Assembly (NCBI GenBank): GCA_036245525.1
Contig: BTPG01000002.1
Coordinates: 120,432,082-120,496,081 of the forward strand
Source of the DNA: Semisulcospira habei
Taxonomy: Eukaryota; Mollusca; Gastropoda; Semisulcospiridae
Length of the DNA: 64,000 nt
Direction: 5' to 3'
Made by a program: the position numbers and the translations under genes. How positions within the stretch are numbered: position 1 is the stretch's first letter; each line of letters opens with the position of its first letter. The notes under the pieces were generated by a model. It did not search any database. It had not been told where the DNA came from and was given only the letters and a program-made list of their open reading frames with translations. Positions 42,271 through 52,978 of this stretch are shown in pieces.

Positions 42271-43150
42271 TGTGTGTTCTCCCTATGCACAAACAGGGTC
42301 CCTCCTATGACTAAGTCATTTTCCTCGCAGAAATTGACCAGCCTCTCCCCGTTGTCGTTGATCACACCCGCTCCATGTCGTCCCATGGTCCTCTCTCTGT
42401 CTTCATTGTCGCGGCAGCCGACCTTAGCGTTGAAGTCACCAATCAGCATCAGCACGTCATGTCGAGGGATGTCTTCCAAAACAGCTTGGAGGGCGTCGTA
42501 GAATGCATCCTTATCCTCTTCTTCCGCGTCGTCTATCGGTGCGTAGCCCACAACAATAGACAGCTTTGCGTATTTGGAATTCATCCTGACGTACAGCAGG
42601 CGCTCGTTCACAGGTTTTCACTGTAGAACGGTCTTGGCCTTGCTCTTATTGATGATGACAGCAACTCCTTCTCGGTGTTCGTTTTCTGTTCTTCCAGACC
42701 AGATGATGACTTCTCCGGAGCTCAACCTCTGTTTGCCAGCACCAGTCCATCTTGCTTCTGTTTCTCCCATGAGGGTTAGTTTGTAGCGGTTTAGTTCACT
42801 TACTGCTTGCGCCAGCTTTCCAGTCTGGTAGAGCGTTCGCACATTCCAGCATCCAATTCTGATCCATCGTTTTGGCGTCAGGAGTTCCGCTATCGGGGTG
42901 GAGACGTCCTTGCGGCTTTGGTCCCCATCCGTCATAAGTCCAGTTTCCTGGTCTGCTTCGCTCCCAGCGCCGGTTGTCGCTTTTTCCCTTGTTGTCGTTT
43001 CCGTAGCAAGTTTCTTTTTACAGGGTGGAGTCGCTAGCCCCACGCCTAACCCTCCTCCTTTATCCTGACTTGGGACAGGCAGTTAAGCCCCCAAAGGGGC
43101 CTCCCTGGTGGAGTTTGTGTGTCTACCTGTAGGCATAAAAACCCCATAGA
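42261..43150 (-). mobile_element. RTE-like LINE 5' fragment
   Basis: Minus-strand LINE start: leader sequence near 43150-43045 (GGTAGACACACAAACTCC, CCCTTTGGGGGCTTAACTGC), then an endonuclease frame. It is cut at 42261-42275, where the palindrome at 42183-42270 begins, so the reverse transcriptase is missing. Unusually it is the 3' end that has been lost. Confidence 0.75.
42275..43043 (-). pseudogene. APE-type endonuclease remnant of an RTE-like LINE
   Basis: Read from 43043: a basic leader, then IGCWNVRTLYQTGKL and ETEARWTG, with ENEHREGVAVIIN near 42650. A TGA stop at 42618-42620 interrupts it, and the same frame resumes VNERLLYVRM, VVGYAPIDDA, LIGDFNAKVG and the end NDLVIGGTLF. These are the N-terminal Asn, the SxxYAP-like and the GDFN motifs of the endonuclease/exonuclease/phosphatase fold used by LINEs to nick target DNA. 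One stop plus the 3' truncation make it dead. Cellular craniofacial-development-protein-2-like genes have the same domain, but the context favours a LINE. Confidence 0.85.
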
Positions 43151-43230
43151 TAAGACACCGAAACCGAGATAAGGTGGATTTCCAATCATGTTTATGTCAG
43201 TCTTCGACTGTGGTTGTAGTTCCCCATAGC

Positions 43231-43447
43231 TTAACCCCTTCACTGCCGATAAAATATGAACGCCACCCAACTGCAAGAGGTATAGATCTTCACAGTGAGC
43301 CCCCGCAGCTGCGGGGGCTCATGAAGATCTATTCCTCTTGCTGAAAATATTTTATGTGCATGGTACTTTGACGAATGGGTCTTTTTGACGTTGAATTTGC
43401 ATTGATTTCCAAAACACAATCTGCGTCAGTTGCCAATGAAGGGGTTA
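43231..43447 (+). repeat. Family A TTAA element (A12)
   Basis: TTAACCCCTTCACTGCC to GTTGCCAATGAAGGGGTTAC, 217 bp. Hairpin 43273-43341 with a CAGT insertion in the left arm and AGATCTTCA/TGAAGATCT paired changes. The left terminus is perfect. Confidence 0.88.
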
Positions 43448-43600
43448 CAGTAGATGCTTGCATTGCTGACTGAACGTGAAGTGACTCAGCGTAAGCTAAG
43501 TTATTCTTGTCGCTCCAACTGTAAACATGATAAAAGACAAGATAGAGAGAGTGATAACAAAACTAGTTCATAGCGCAGCTAAGCGATCAATCATGATAAG

Positions 43601-43970
43601 AAAAGGGGAGACTGCCAGTGCTAATATTTTGTGAGGAAGATTACAAAGTAAAGTAGGTAAAAGCACTGTCAGGGGAGAGAAGTGTGCATGATCGACCAGT
43701 GATCATAGATCTACTGTGGTCAAAACACACACAAAAAAAAAAAAAAAAAAGAAAAAAAAAAGATAGGAAAGAGGGGGTGAGCTAAGAAAGTGACTTGAAG
43801 CAATGCATATGGAAGCCCCCCCCCCCCCCGACCCCCCATCCCCCCGAAGGGGGGCGTATCACATATCCCAGTGTTCAGCCCCTTGACACTTCTCTCCCCT
43901 GACAGTGCTTTTACCTACTTTACTTTGTAATCTTCCTAAAATATGAGCACTGGCAGTCTCCCCTTTTCTT
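43601..43970. repeat. Foldback with 85-bp arms
   Basis: 43601-43685 (AAAAGGGGAGACTGCCAGTG... AGGGGAGAGAAGTG) is the inverted complement of 43886-43970 (CACTTCTCTCCCCTGACAG ... CTGGCAGTCTCCCCTTTT). The 200-bp spacer contains A- and C-homopolymers. No gene, not seen elsewhere in the window. Confidence 0.88.
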
Positions 43971-44360
43971 TTTATTTATTACTACAATATCGACAGCAAC
44001 TGTCACGGTCGAGTCACCTCCATCAGAAGTAAAAAAGCGGTACAGAAATAACCAACACTTTATTCCCAAGACTTTGCCATTTGTTCTAACTTATTTGACG
44101 ATTGTTGTTTTTTATTGTTGTTGTTGTTGACACTGACTGGTTGAATGTTTTTCTACTACAAGTAGCTGGAAGCCATTTAAAACACGAGACAAAAAAATGT
44201 TAGACGAGAATATTAAAGGTCGTATCATACTCAAGTCCAAAATTTAGTATCAAGTATCTAACGATGAATAGTCATTTTTGCCTCGACACACTCCGTGTAG
44301 CCTGAATGAAAGATGTATCTCGGAAGTCCGCTTACAAACAGAAGCGTGAAAGAATAGTGG

Positions 44361-44447
44361 CCTGACGGGCGATGCGTGGTGATATGCGAGGCAGCCTCTC
44401 GGCGCGCAGAGGCTGAGTCGCATATCACCACGCATCGCCCGTCAGGG
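44361..44447. repeat. Single-copy GC-rich hairpin
   Basis: CCTGACGGGCGATGCGTGGT pairs with ACCACGCATCGCCCGTCAGG, then GATATGCGA with TCGCATATC, around a tip CCTCTCGGCGCGCAGAGG. No TTAA border. Confidence 0.88.
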
Positions 44448-44651
44448 TCCCTATTTGAAAGCACGCTGAGTACAGATTATCAATGTTCCTTATATCATTC
44501 CTGTTTTTCATTTGAAATAGCCCGTACTCACAGCTGGACTTTATATTATATATGTACCTGATCGACCGTCACGCTTCACTGCCGCCCGGGCTTTGGTCAT
44601 CTTCAATACGTAAGGAAGTACAATAGTAATGTTGCAAGAGGTTTCATGAGC

Positions 44652-44777
<126 letters not shown>

Positions 44778-44938
44778 TGATAACAAAACTTGACGATGAC
44801 AACTGACGTGACAACGATGATGCTGTTGAGGAGAATGGCAACGACTGGCAACGATGATAGTGACGATGATGATGACATCTGACAACGTAAACAAACTAAA
44901 AGCTTTACACAACAGCGATCACAAAGGATTTATAATAC

Positions 44939-45030
44939 TTAACCCCTCGTCTGTCGGTAGCGGTTTTTGTTGCCATGATTTCTGTAGGAATCATCGCGAC
45001 TAAAACCGCTATCGACACGCAAAGGGGTAA
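44939..45030. repeat. Family D TTAA hairpin, 92 bp (D1)
   Basis: TTAACCCCTCGTCTGTCGG to TCGACACGCAAAGGGGTAA. The inner stem AGCGGTTTTTGTTGCCATGA pairs with the tail side through GATTTCTGTAGGAATC. Exactly the same length as the copy at 61105-61196. Confidence 0.88.
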
Positions 45031-45370
45031 TACAAACTTACCTCCTTTGCATTCGGTCGTCGACACACACGTAAACACAACAGCGATACCGTGACCGATC
45101 AAACACCGGATTATGCTGCACTCTACTAAAATAAACCTCGAACCTGGCCTGCTCGTACACACGTATTGCAACTGCTGATGAAATTGAAAGAATCGAGAGT
45201 TGCAGCACAGACCTTCTAAGAATACTTCACGTCTTCCCGAGGACTTGCCGCTCACAAGGATGATGACAGCAATCAGAAATGACTGTGAACACACCTGGAC
45301 ACTGCGACTAAGGAGCGTCACTGTACGGTAGTAGCACAGTCAGACGACACACAGTGGCAAGAGAATTTGA
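45031..45370. other. Unannotated spacer
   Basis: A minus-strand frame of 138 residues overlaps the D1 hairpin and shows no domain; probably not a gene. Confidence 0.4.
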
Positions 45371-45376
45371 CCGTGT

Positions 45377-45591
45377 TTAACTCATTCTACCCCAACACCG
45401 AAATTCTGAAATTTTTACCGTTGTCCTCTGCAGACTGCATTGCAGTGCAGGACACAGATCGACCATGATAGTTCAAGGGTGATGCCAGAATAGCTTGGCG
45501 CCCATAGGCGCCAAGCTATTCTGGCATCACCCTTGAACTATCATGGTCGATCCTTATCTTCCTGTGGTGTGTCTGGGGTAGAATGAGTTAA
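45377..45591. repeat. Family B TTAA element, complete (B6)
   Basis: Best full copy: TTAACTCATTCTACCCCA to TGGGGTAGAATGAGTTAA, perfect 18-bp inverted ends, 215 bp. It also holds a secondary small palindrome CTGCATTGCAG (45434) before the main stem, 45457-45552. Confidence 0.92.
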
Positions 45592-45836
45592 GTCCATCGC
45601 AACCGGACTAGTGTGGAAAACTTTGTTTTGCGGGCCTCAGTACTGAATACTGAGACGCCAGTGGACACAGACTGCACTGCGTTTTTGAAATCGTAAATTT
45701 AGTATCAAAACATCCCCAGTCGTCAAAAGAACATGGATACAAAGCAGTTTCAGCAAGAGGCGCATGTGTAAATCATTTTAAATTCAACATTATTCACCCG
45801 TCAAAAGAACTTGGATGCGGCGCGAACTATAGGTCA

Positions 45837-45902
45837 GCAAGAAGTATAGATCCTCATTAGCCCCCGCAACTGCGGGAGCTCTTAAGGATCTATGCATCTT
45901 GC
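45837..45902. repeat. Family A hairpin (A13)
   Basis: GCAAGAAGTATAGATCCTCA with AAGGATCTATGCATCTTGC. The flanks AACATGGATACAAAGC and TTTTTTTCGACAGTAACAGG are those of the reversed elements such as 28078-28293. Confidence 0.8.
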
Positions 45903-46204
45903 AGTTGGGTGGAGCTCACCTTTTTTTCGACAGTAACAGGATTAACCTGCGTATATTTCTGTGGGCTGGCGATTGGGTGCCTGATAGGCGGGGACTGACA
46001 AGGGATCTAACTGTTTGTCTGTCCAGCGCTGAGTAAATCCCCTTGGTTTGTGTACAATTCTACCAGCGCTAGCCTCACCTATCTGAGCGTGAGGATTAAC
46101 ACTGTATAAGTAGGTAAATAAGTAGGTAGCATTCTAAAGTGTAGTCGCCTCTATGCGAAGGACCGCTAACAGTAACAAGTCGGTGAACCAGAGTGGCTGC
46201 CCGA

Positions 46205-46284
46205 GTAAGCAACAGGTCCTCGGGCCGACGCCAGCGGCCAGTGGGTCCACGCATAGTTGGCCCTAGGACCTTTTGCTTACTGGG
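46205..46284. repeat. Family C hairpin, GTAAGC subtype (C7)
   Basis: GTAAGCAACAGGTCCTCGGG with CCTAGGACCTTTTGCTTAC; the inner part is shortened. Repeat K copy 2 starts 25 bp later. Confidence 0.8.
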
Positions 46285-46309
46285 TAAAGACAATGAAGGG
46301 TCATTGAAT

Positions 46310-48639
46310 CTGTCAGAGAAACTGTCCCACCTGAACACCATTCAATCTGCCATCAGTGCAATCCTTAGACACTAGCTAAGTCAAACCCAAAGTGACACCA
46401 TTGAATGTTGCTGCATCTTTATGGTATGGCCCATTATGTGAAGCGCGTTGTTGTGGCGTTCACTATGCTGTTGACGTTTTGGATCTTGCATATCTGATGC
46501 CATGAAAAACAGACTAGATATAGTCAGAATGCCTCCAAAATTGGCATGTACATCAAGTAATATATCTGATTTTTCAGAAATGTTGCTTTTGAGACACAGG
46601 CACATGAAAGTCTTTTATTCATATTTTTTCCATTACCCACCCCCCTACTTTTTCTGTTTTTCCAAGTTTACAAACAGGTGATACAGTCAAACTGACTTCT
46701 GGTAGGCTGAACAACTGAAAAAGGTTACCATGACACTGGCATTGATGAAAAATGAGCTTTCAGACCCAAGGCCATTTCTTTGTGTATCTCCGTCAGGGCA
46801 GCCAAAAAGACAATGCCCAGGCATCCTCATTGACCCTGTTGTCTGGTGACAACAAGCAGGAAGAGGCCTTAACCAGCTGCCATGCCCAATATTTTGCTTG
46901 CAATCTTTTCCTCAGGCAAAAGGGGTCATGAAACAGCTCTGCAGTTTAAACATTAAGTCTACCGAGCTAACCCACAGACAAAAGACTACACAACACAGCC
47001 AAATCTATGCTACGCCGTACACACCGCATACCCAAACAAGTGTCTGGAGTGCTTATTTAGGAGGTAGCAGAAAAAATGGTTATGTACAGTTCATTGGGCA
47101 CACTTGTCAGAATCTCAAAACACCTCAACTCATGTTGCAAATGCAGCAGGCGTGTGTGTGCCAAACCTGTGAACACTCCTGTAAAAGCCTGTACTGGTGG
47201 CCGCAACTGCTGGTCCCATAACAATGCACTAAAATGAGCTTCACGCAGTGTAAAAGTGCTTGTGTTTGGTTCAGAATAGACACCAGAGACATCCCTCATA
47301 ACAATTACAGCAGAATGACACCTCAGATGCAGCCGGTGTAGCTGGACCATGCAAAATAACACTTCTGCATGTCACACTATTTTGGTGGCTTTTTTCACTC
47401 TGATGAAATGATTATGCTGACACTATTTCATTGTAGTTTTCATCTTAATCTTTGACCTTAAGCCCCCCTCCCCCCACCTCCAAACCAACCCCCCACCCCA
47501 CCCTACCCCACCCCACCTCACCCCACAACGTCAATAACTGAAAGAGTGCATTTTTAAAACTCATTTATCAAACTGAACGCCCCAGACCCCACCCCTTTCA
47601 AGGTCAAGGTCAAAGTTCACAGCTCAAGGTCGAAGGTCAGACTCATGACTACCTGTAAGACAAAAAATAAATGAACAAACACACTAAACATAGCTCACAG
47701 TGCAGGAAAACAGGGTGTTGCGACGCAAAACATGCAAAAACGCCAATAAAACTGCAAACGCAGCGATTTTTGGGGGGCAAAATTTCAAATTTTTCATGAT
47801 TTTCTCAGTTTTCCATCTGCAAAAGTCCAAACTCAATGATATGGTTACATTAAACCAGTTTCAGTTCTATGTCACATATGGCATGTGGTGCTTCTGACAG
47901 ACCACGGAACACAGTGACGTTTCCGTACTGTCCAGTCTCTTAGCCTTAGTCAGTCCCAGTCATCTCCTATGATTTCAATCCTCTAAAATACACTACCGCC
48001 CACAAGCTGCACATTTGCCATGCACAAGATGCCAAACGAAAACAGCACATTAACTGTCTCATTTCTTAGCTATGAACCTGATTCCTTACCAACCCCACAC
48101 CCAAGCACAGCTGAAATCAGCTTGCCCCTCAAATAACTACGTCAACGGCAACTCAACATAGGCCCACAATTGTCCACTGGATATGCTCAGGATAATAATA
48201 ATAATAATAATAATAATGGTTATTATATAGGCGCGTTTTCCCGATTCGGCGAATCGGCTCAAAGCGCCGCGAACTGCACCCAACACGCACGCTCACGTGA
48301 CCCACGCATTCACTCTGAAGACAAACATAGTACAAGACAGACACAGGGCATTCACGTGGTGCGAAGGGTCAGCTCAGCTACTGAGTTTTCGGAAATTTTG
48401 ATCGCTTGTATTTGAAATTTATAAAGTGGCCTGAAACCGGTACCAAAGTGGAGGGGCCGGTGGAAGAACCGGTATGAATCAAAGCACCAAACATGTCTCC
48501 TCTCATCTAATCAGACATTTCCAGCAAATTCCAACATTCAGCCCTACTACAAATTTTCAAATAAGGCAAAAATTATTTTTAAAAACACCGGTCCTTGACT
48601 GCCTCAACTGCCCAATTTGAATATGTAATATGACCTATA
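46310..48639. mobile_element. Repeat K copy 2, one terminal repeat only
   Basis: Begins CTGTCAGAGAAACTGTCC, exactly where the first terminal repeat of copy 1 ends, and finishes with one terminal repeat (47909-48639), so the left repeat is missing. It lacks the 560-bp insert of copy 1 but carries its own 280-bp insert at 48191-48470. A minus-strand frame at 47057-47362 matches one at 22836-23126 in copy 1 (MLFCMVxLHxLHLRCHSAV). Confidence 0.72.
48191..48470 (-). mobile_element. SINE-like insertion in repeat K copy 2
   Basis: (AAT)n followed by GCGCG, CGGCTCAAAGCGCCGCGAAC and a 200-bp body interrupts CAGGAT/GGTATGAATC, which are adjacent in copy 1. Read on the minus strand it ends in GGCGCTTTGAGCCG plus an ATT tail, like 58720-58838. 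Confidence 0.65.
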
Positions 48640-48916
48640 CTTCAGCGGTTACTGCACAGGGCAAGTGGACAGCGGCCAAAGGCACACTGTGGGACCCAAA
48701 GGATCCTCCTTCTAACCCTAATCACTGACCACGGTGTACGCTCCCACTCTCTCCAGCCCGCCCACCCCCCCCCCCCCCCTCTTCAGGGTGGGGCCGGGCG
48801 CGCCGCGGAGTGTCAAACGGGAAACCCCGATTGACTTCTTGCACCATCAATTAATGTCTGTAGTGATTTTTAAGCATGGCGCAACTAAATTTAGACGCTT
48901 TGTCATTATTATCAAT

Positions 48917-49025
48917 CCCTGTGCGCAAAGACCATCCTGCCGACGTCGGCCGTTGTTGGTACGCGCACGACCGTGCGCGGGCCAACGGTGGCCGTTGTCG
49001 GCCCGATGTCATTTTGCGCATTGGG
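48917..49025. repeat. Family C hairpin (C8)
   Basis: CCCTGTGCGCAAAGACCATC to GATGTCATTTTGCGCATTGGG; the inner GCACGACCGTGC tip resembles C10 and C12. Confidence 0.85.
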
Positions 49026-49128
49026 ATGTAGCCAGATTTACTGAGACGGCACCGGCAGAATCAGCCAGATGCGCCGGCACACATGCCGATCACTAACGAC
49101 GATTCTACTGAGACCTCAAACCCTGTCC

Positions 49129-49266
49129 CCAGTAAGCAAAAGACCATCGCCGGGACCGACGCCAGCTGCAGTCATCAAATCACGGTCCGATGCATGGTCG
49201 GCTGTAGGGCGCGGGCCACGGACTACGGCCGACATCGGCCCGATACTTGAACATTTCGCTTATGAC
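49129..49266. repeat. Family C hairpin, decayed (C9)
   Basis: CCCCAGTAAGCAAAAGACC... with ACATTTCGCTTATGACTG as the outer pair; inner CGACGCCAGCTGCAG and GGCCGACATCGGCCCG are diverged. Confidence 0.65.
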
Positions 49267-49291
49267 TGAACCGGATCCATAGTATTCATTC

Positions 49292-49430
49292 TTAACTCCT
49301 TCTACCCCAGACACACCACCGGCTTATAAGGATCGACCATCATGGTCGATTTGTGTCCTGCACTGCGATGCAGTCTTCAGAGGACAACGGCAGAATTTAA
49401 GGATTTCGGTGTTGGGGTAGAATGAGTTAA
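49292..49430. repeat. Family B TTAA element with collapsed hairpin (B7)
   Basis: TTAACTCCTTCTACCCCAGA to GTTGGGGTAGAATGAGTTAA with normal flanks, but the main stem is reduced to GATCGACCATCATGGTCGAT (49322-49341). About 75 bp of the palindrome centre has been removed symmetrically. Confidence 0.9.
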
Positions 49431-49439
49431 TAAAAGGGA

Positions 49440-50648
<1,209 letters not shown>

Positions 50649-50844
50649 TCTGTATCTCACACTCACAAGAAGACATCCCGGCATTACATAAAATCATCAT
50701 TCCAGATAAATATATTGCACGTTTGCCAGTATAAAAGGCATATAATCAGCACTTGTTCTGAAAATACAACTAGACATCAGTATCCACACTGGCTGTATCG
50801 CTCGAATCGAGGCAGGCAACCAGTGTGATTATTAATTAGCTACA

Positions 50845-50912
50845 TTAACCTCTTAATGAATGCAGTCACCAGCACAGTTTGCTGGTCCGGTGGCCGCATG
50901 CACAGAGGTTCG
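50845..50912. repeat. Family E hairpin, intergenic copy (E3)
   Basis: TTAACCTCTTAATGAATGCA to GCCGCATGCACAGAGGTTCG; inner GTCACCAGCACAG/CTGGTCCGGTGGC. It is the only family E copy seen outside the 28.87-kb gene and shows that E is a mobile or dispersed repeat. Confidence 0.8.
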
Positions 50913-50918
50913 CTTTAT

Positions 50919-50990
50919 CTGTCGGTAGCGCTTTTTGTCGCGATGATTCCTGTAGGAATCATGGCGACAAAAAGAGCTAGCAGCAGACAC
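50919..50990. repeat. Family D hairpin (D2)
   Basis: CTGTCGGTAGCGCTTTTTGT to AGAGCTAGCAGCAGACAC with the GATTCCTGTAGGAATC centre. Seven bases after E3. Confidence 0.85.
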
Positions 50991-51184
50991 AGGATTAAGT
51001 CCACGTCAGCGGATCTGGAGCTTTTTCCAGTACCAAGTAAGCTCAGACAGCCTAGGCCGGGTATCAGCTACAACACGGATTCACACAGATAAAGTCACAA
51101 CTCAGATATAAATGAAAACAGCAAGAAAATGTTACAAAAATGACGCGACCTGTGAACATAACCCACAGACTAACCCTTCCGACT

Positions 51185-51250
51185 ACAAGAGGCACAGATT
51201 CTAAAGCGTCCTTGCAGCTGCAAAGGGTTCTTTAGAATCTCTGCCTCTTG
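51185..51250. repeat. Family A variant with altered tip (A14)
   Basis: CAAGAGGCACAGATTCTAAAG pairs with CTTTAGAATCTCTGCCTCTTG. Here the whole CTCATGAG part is replaced by TCTAAAG/CTTTAGA on both arms, so both sides changed together. Confidence 0.8.
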
Positions 51251-51402
51251 TTTTGCACAGATTTGTCTCAATCACAACAACAGAGAGATTGAGAGAACAG
51301 TCCGGGTTATTGTACAGCGGCGCTATCAAAATGAAAGCTATTGTACTCAGCCATCAGCTCTTGAAATAGAACTGACGATATGCTGATGTTAAGTGGCCGT
51401 AT

Positions 51403-51900
51403 AGCTGACCAATATTCCTCTGTAAGCAATCACCATTTCTGGCTAAGCTTAAAGCAGCACAATGCATTCAGCTAAGCGGAAAAGACGAGGGTGGGGTGGG
51501 GTTGGGGGTGGGAGGGGAGGGTGGGAGCGGGGGGGGGGGGGAAGGGGGGGGGGCTAAGAAATTATTTTGATGCGGGTCTGTGATTTTGAAAGTTACGGGT
51601 TCAAGTCCAAAAGCACAGACCAGTACACATCATAATTCCAAAAGCATTAACCAGCTGACCAATATTCCTCTGTAAGCAATCACCATTTCTGGCTAAGCTT
51701 AAAGCAGCACAATGCATTTAGCTAAGCGGAAAAGACGAGGGTGGGGTGGGGGTGGGGGTGGGAGGGGAGGGTGGGAGCGGGGGGGGGGGAGGAGGGGGGG
51801 GGGGCTAAGAAATTATTTTGATGCGGGTCTGTGATTTTGAAAGTTAAGGGTTCAAGTCCAAAAGCACAGACCAGTACACATCATAATTCCAAAAGCATTA
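51403..51900 (+). repeat. Two tandem copies of a 250-bp unit with family F hairpin
   Basis: AGCTGACCAATATTCCTCTG at 51403 and 51653; each unit ends CATAATTCCAAAAGCATTA. Both include a G-rich GGGTGGGGT run and a family F hairpin. High identity suggests a recent duplication. Confidence 0.9.
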
Positions 51901-52110
51901 TCCCATTCAGCCCTGACGCACTACAGCAGGAAATGGGCCGACTATGATAATTCAAGGGTAGTCCCAGATTAGCTTGGCACCTGTCGGCGCCAAGCTAATC
52001 TGGCACTGCCCTTGAATTATTATGGTCGATCCATTTCCTGCAACTGGTGCATAGTCATTAGATGACGCCTCCAAAATTTTGGAAATACGGCCGTCGGGCT
52101 GAATGAATTA
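51901..52110. repeat. Family B second-subtype element (B8)
   Basis: Ends CCATTCAGCCCTGACGC and GGGCTGAATGAATTA; stem 51935-52032 uses AATTCAAGGGTAGTCCCAG. TTAA is decayed at both tips. Confidence 0.8.
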
Positions 52111-52389
52111 CTGAAGAATATACTAGACTGCTGAGAAAATTCATTGTACAGCAGCTTACTTAATAGGCTTACAAGATAAACCGTGCCTGATGTCACCCGT
52201 GCACTCACATTCATCTGCTCATCCATTTACGCCCTTGGCACCAGTTTCAGTTTTAAAATTTTCCACTTTGCAATTTGATTCAAAATAACACACATGAATT
52301 TTGTTCGAATTCAAGTATAACAATAAAACTGACATTTTTGCCAAACGACACGAAGGCTAAACACAAGAAATAATAAATGCATGTATATT

Positions 52390-52440
52390 TCAGTACGATA
52401 GCTGCCGTGCGCGGGCCCACTGCGGCCGTCGTCGACCCGA
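52390..52440. repeat. Single arm of a family C hairpin
   Basis: GCCGTGCGCGGGCCCACTGC followed by GTCGTCGACCCGA, no partner arm. Confidence 0.45.
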
Positions 52441-52464
52441 CTGAAGAGCTTTAGCTTCTGGGGA

Positions 52465-52612
52465 AATGTCAATGTGACAATTATGTCAATGTGACAAGTG
52501 TGACAAGTATGCCAATGTGACAAGTATGCCAATGTGACAAATATGCCAATGTGACAAGTATGCCAATGTGACAAGTATGCCAATGTGACAAGTATGTCAA
52601 TGTGACAAAACG
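52465..52612. repeat. 17-bp minisatellite
   Basis: About eight units of TATGCCAATGTGACAAG, slightly variable. Confidence 0.9.
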
Positions 52613-52978
52613 TATGTAAGTCCACGGAATAACGTCCGCGCACCAAAGTATTTCGACAAATTATTGTTCAAGATCTTTTGAGCTGCCACAACATATGAGT
52701 CTTTCAGAATCTGGTAAATATCGTCCACGCGCCAAAGTGTGTCAATAATTCTTCACCATTCACAACCTGTACCACAAAGTAAGATTACCTCGTCCATACA
52801 CCAAAATATGTCCACACATCAAATGCATACATGGTTCGAGAATTCTCAACCTATCTCACAGAGTAGGATCGATATCATCCACGCGCCGTAGTATTTCGAA
52901 AAAATATTGTTCGAGAATGTGAGTCCTGTTACACCCATACTGAGAAACATTGTACAAGAGTTCTGCACCAAAAACAGC

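Noticed and set aside
45001..45321. 138-residue minus-strand frame near family D1
   Set aside because: It reads through the D1 hairpin and lacks any recognisable domain.
50856..51092. 78-residue frame that begins inside family E and D hairpins
   Set aside because: Unlike the 28.87-kb gene it has no homologous body, splice signals or repeats to support a real protein.
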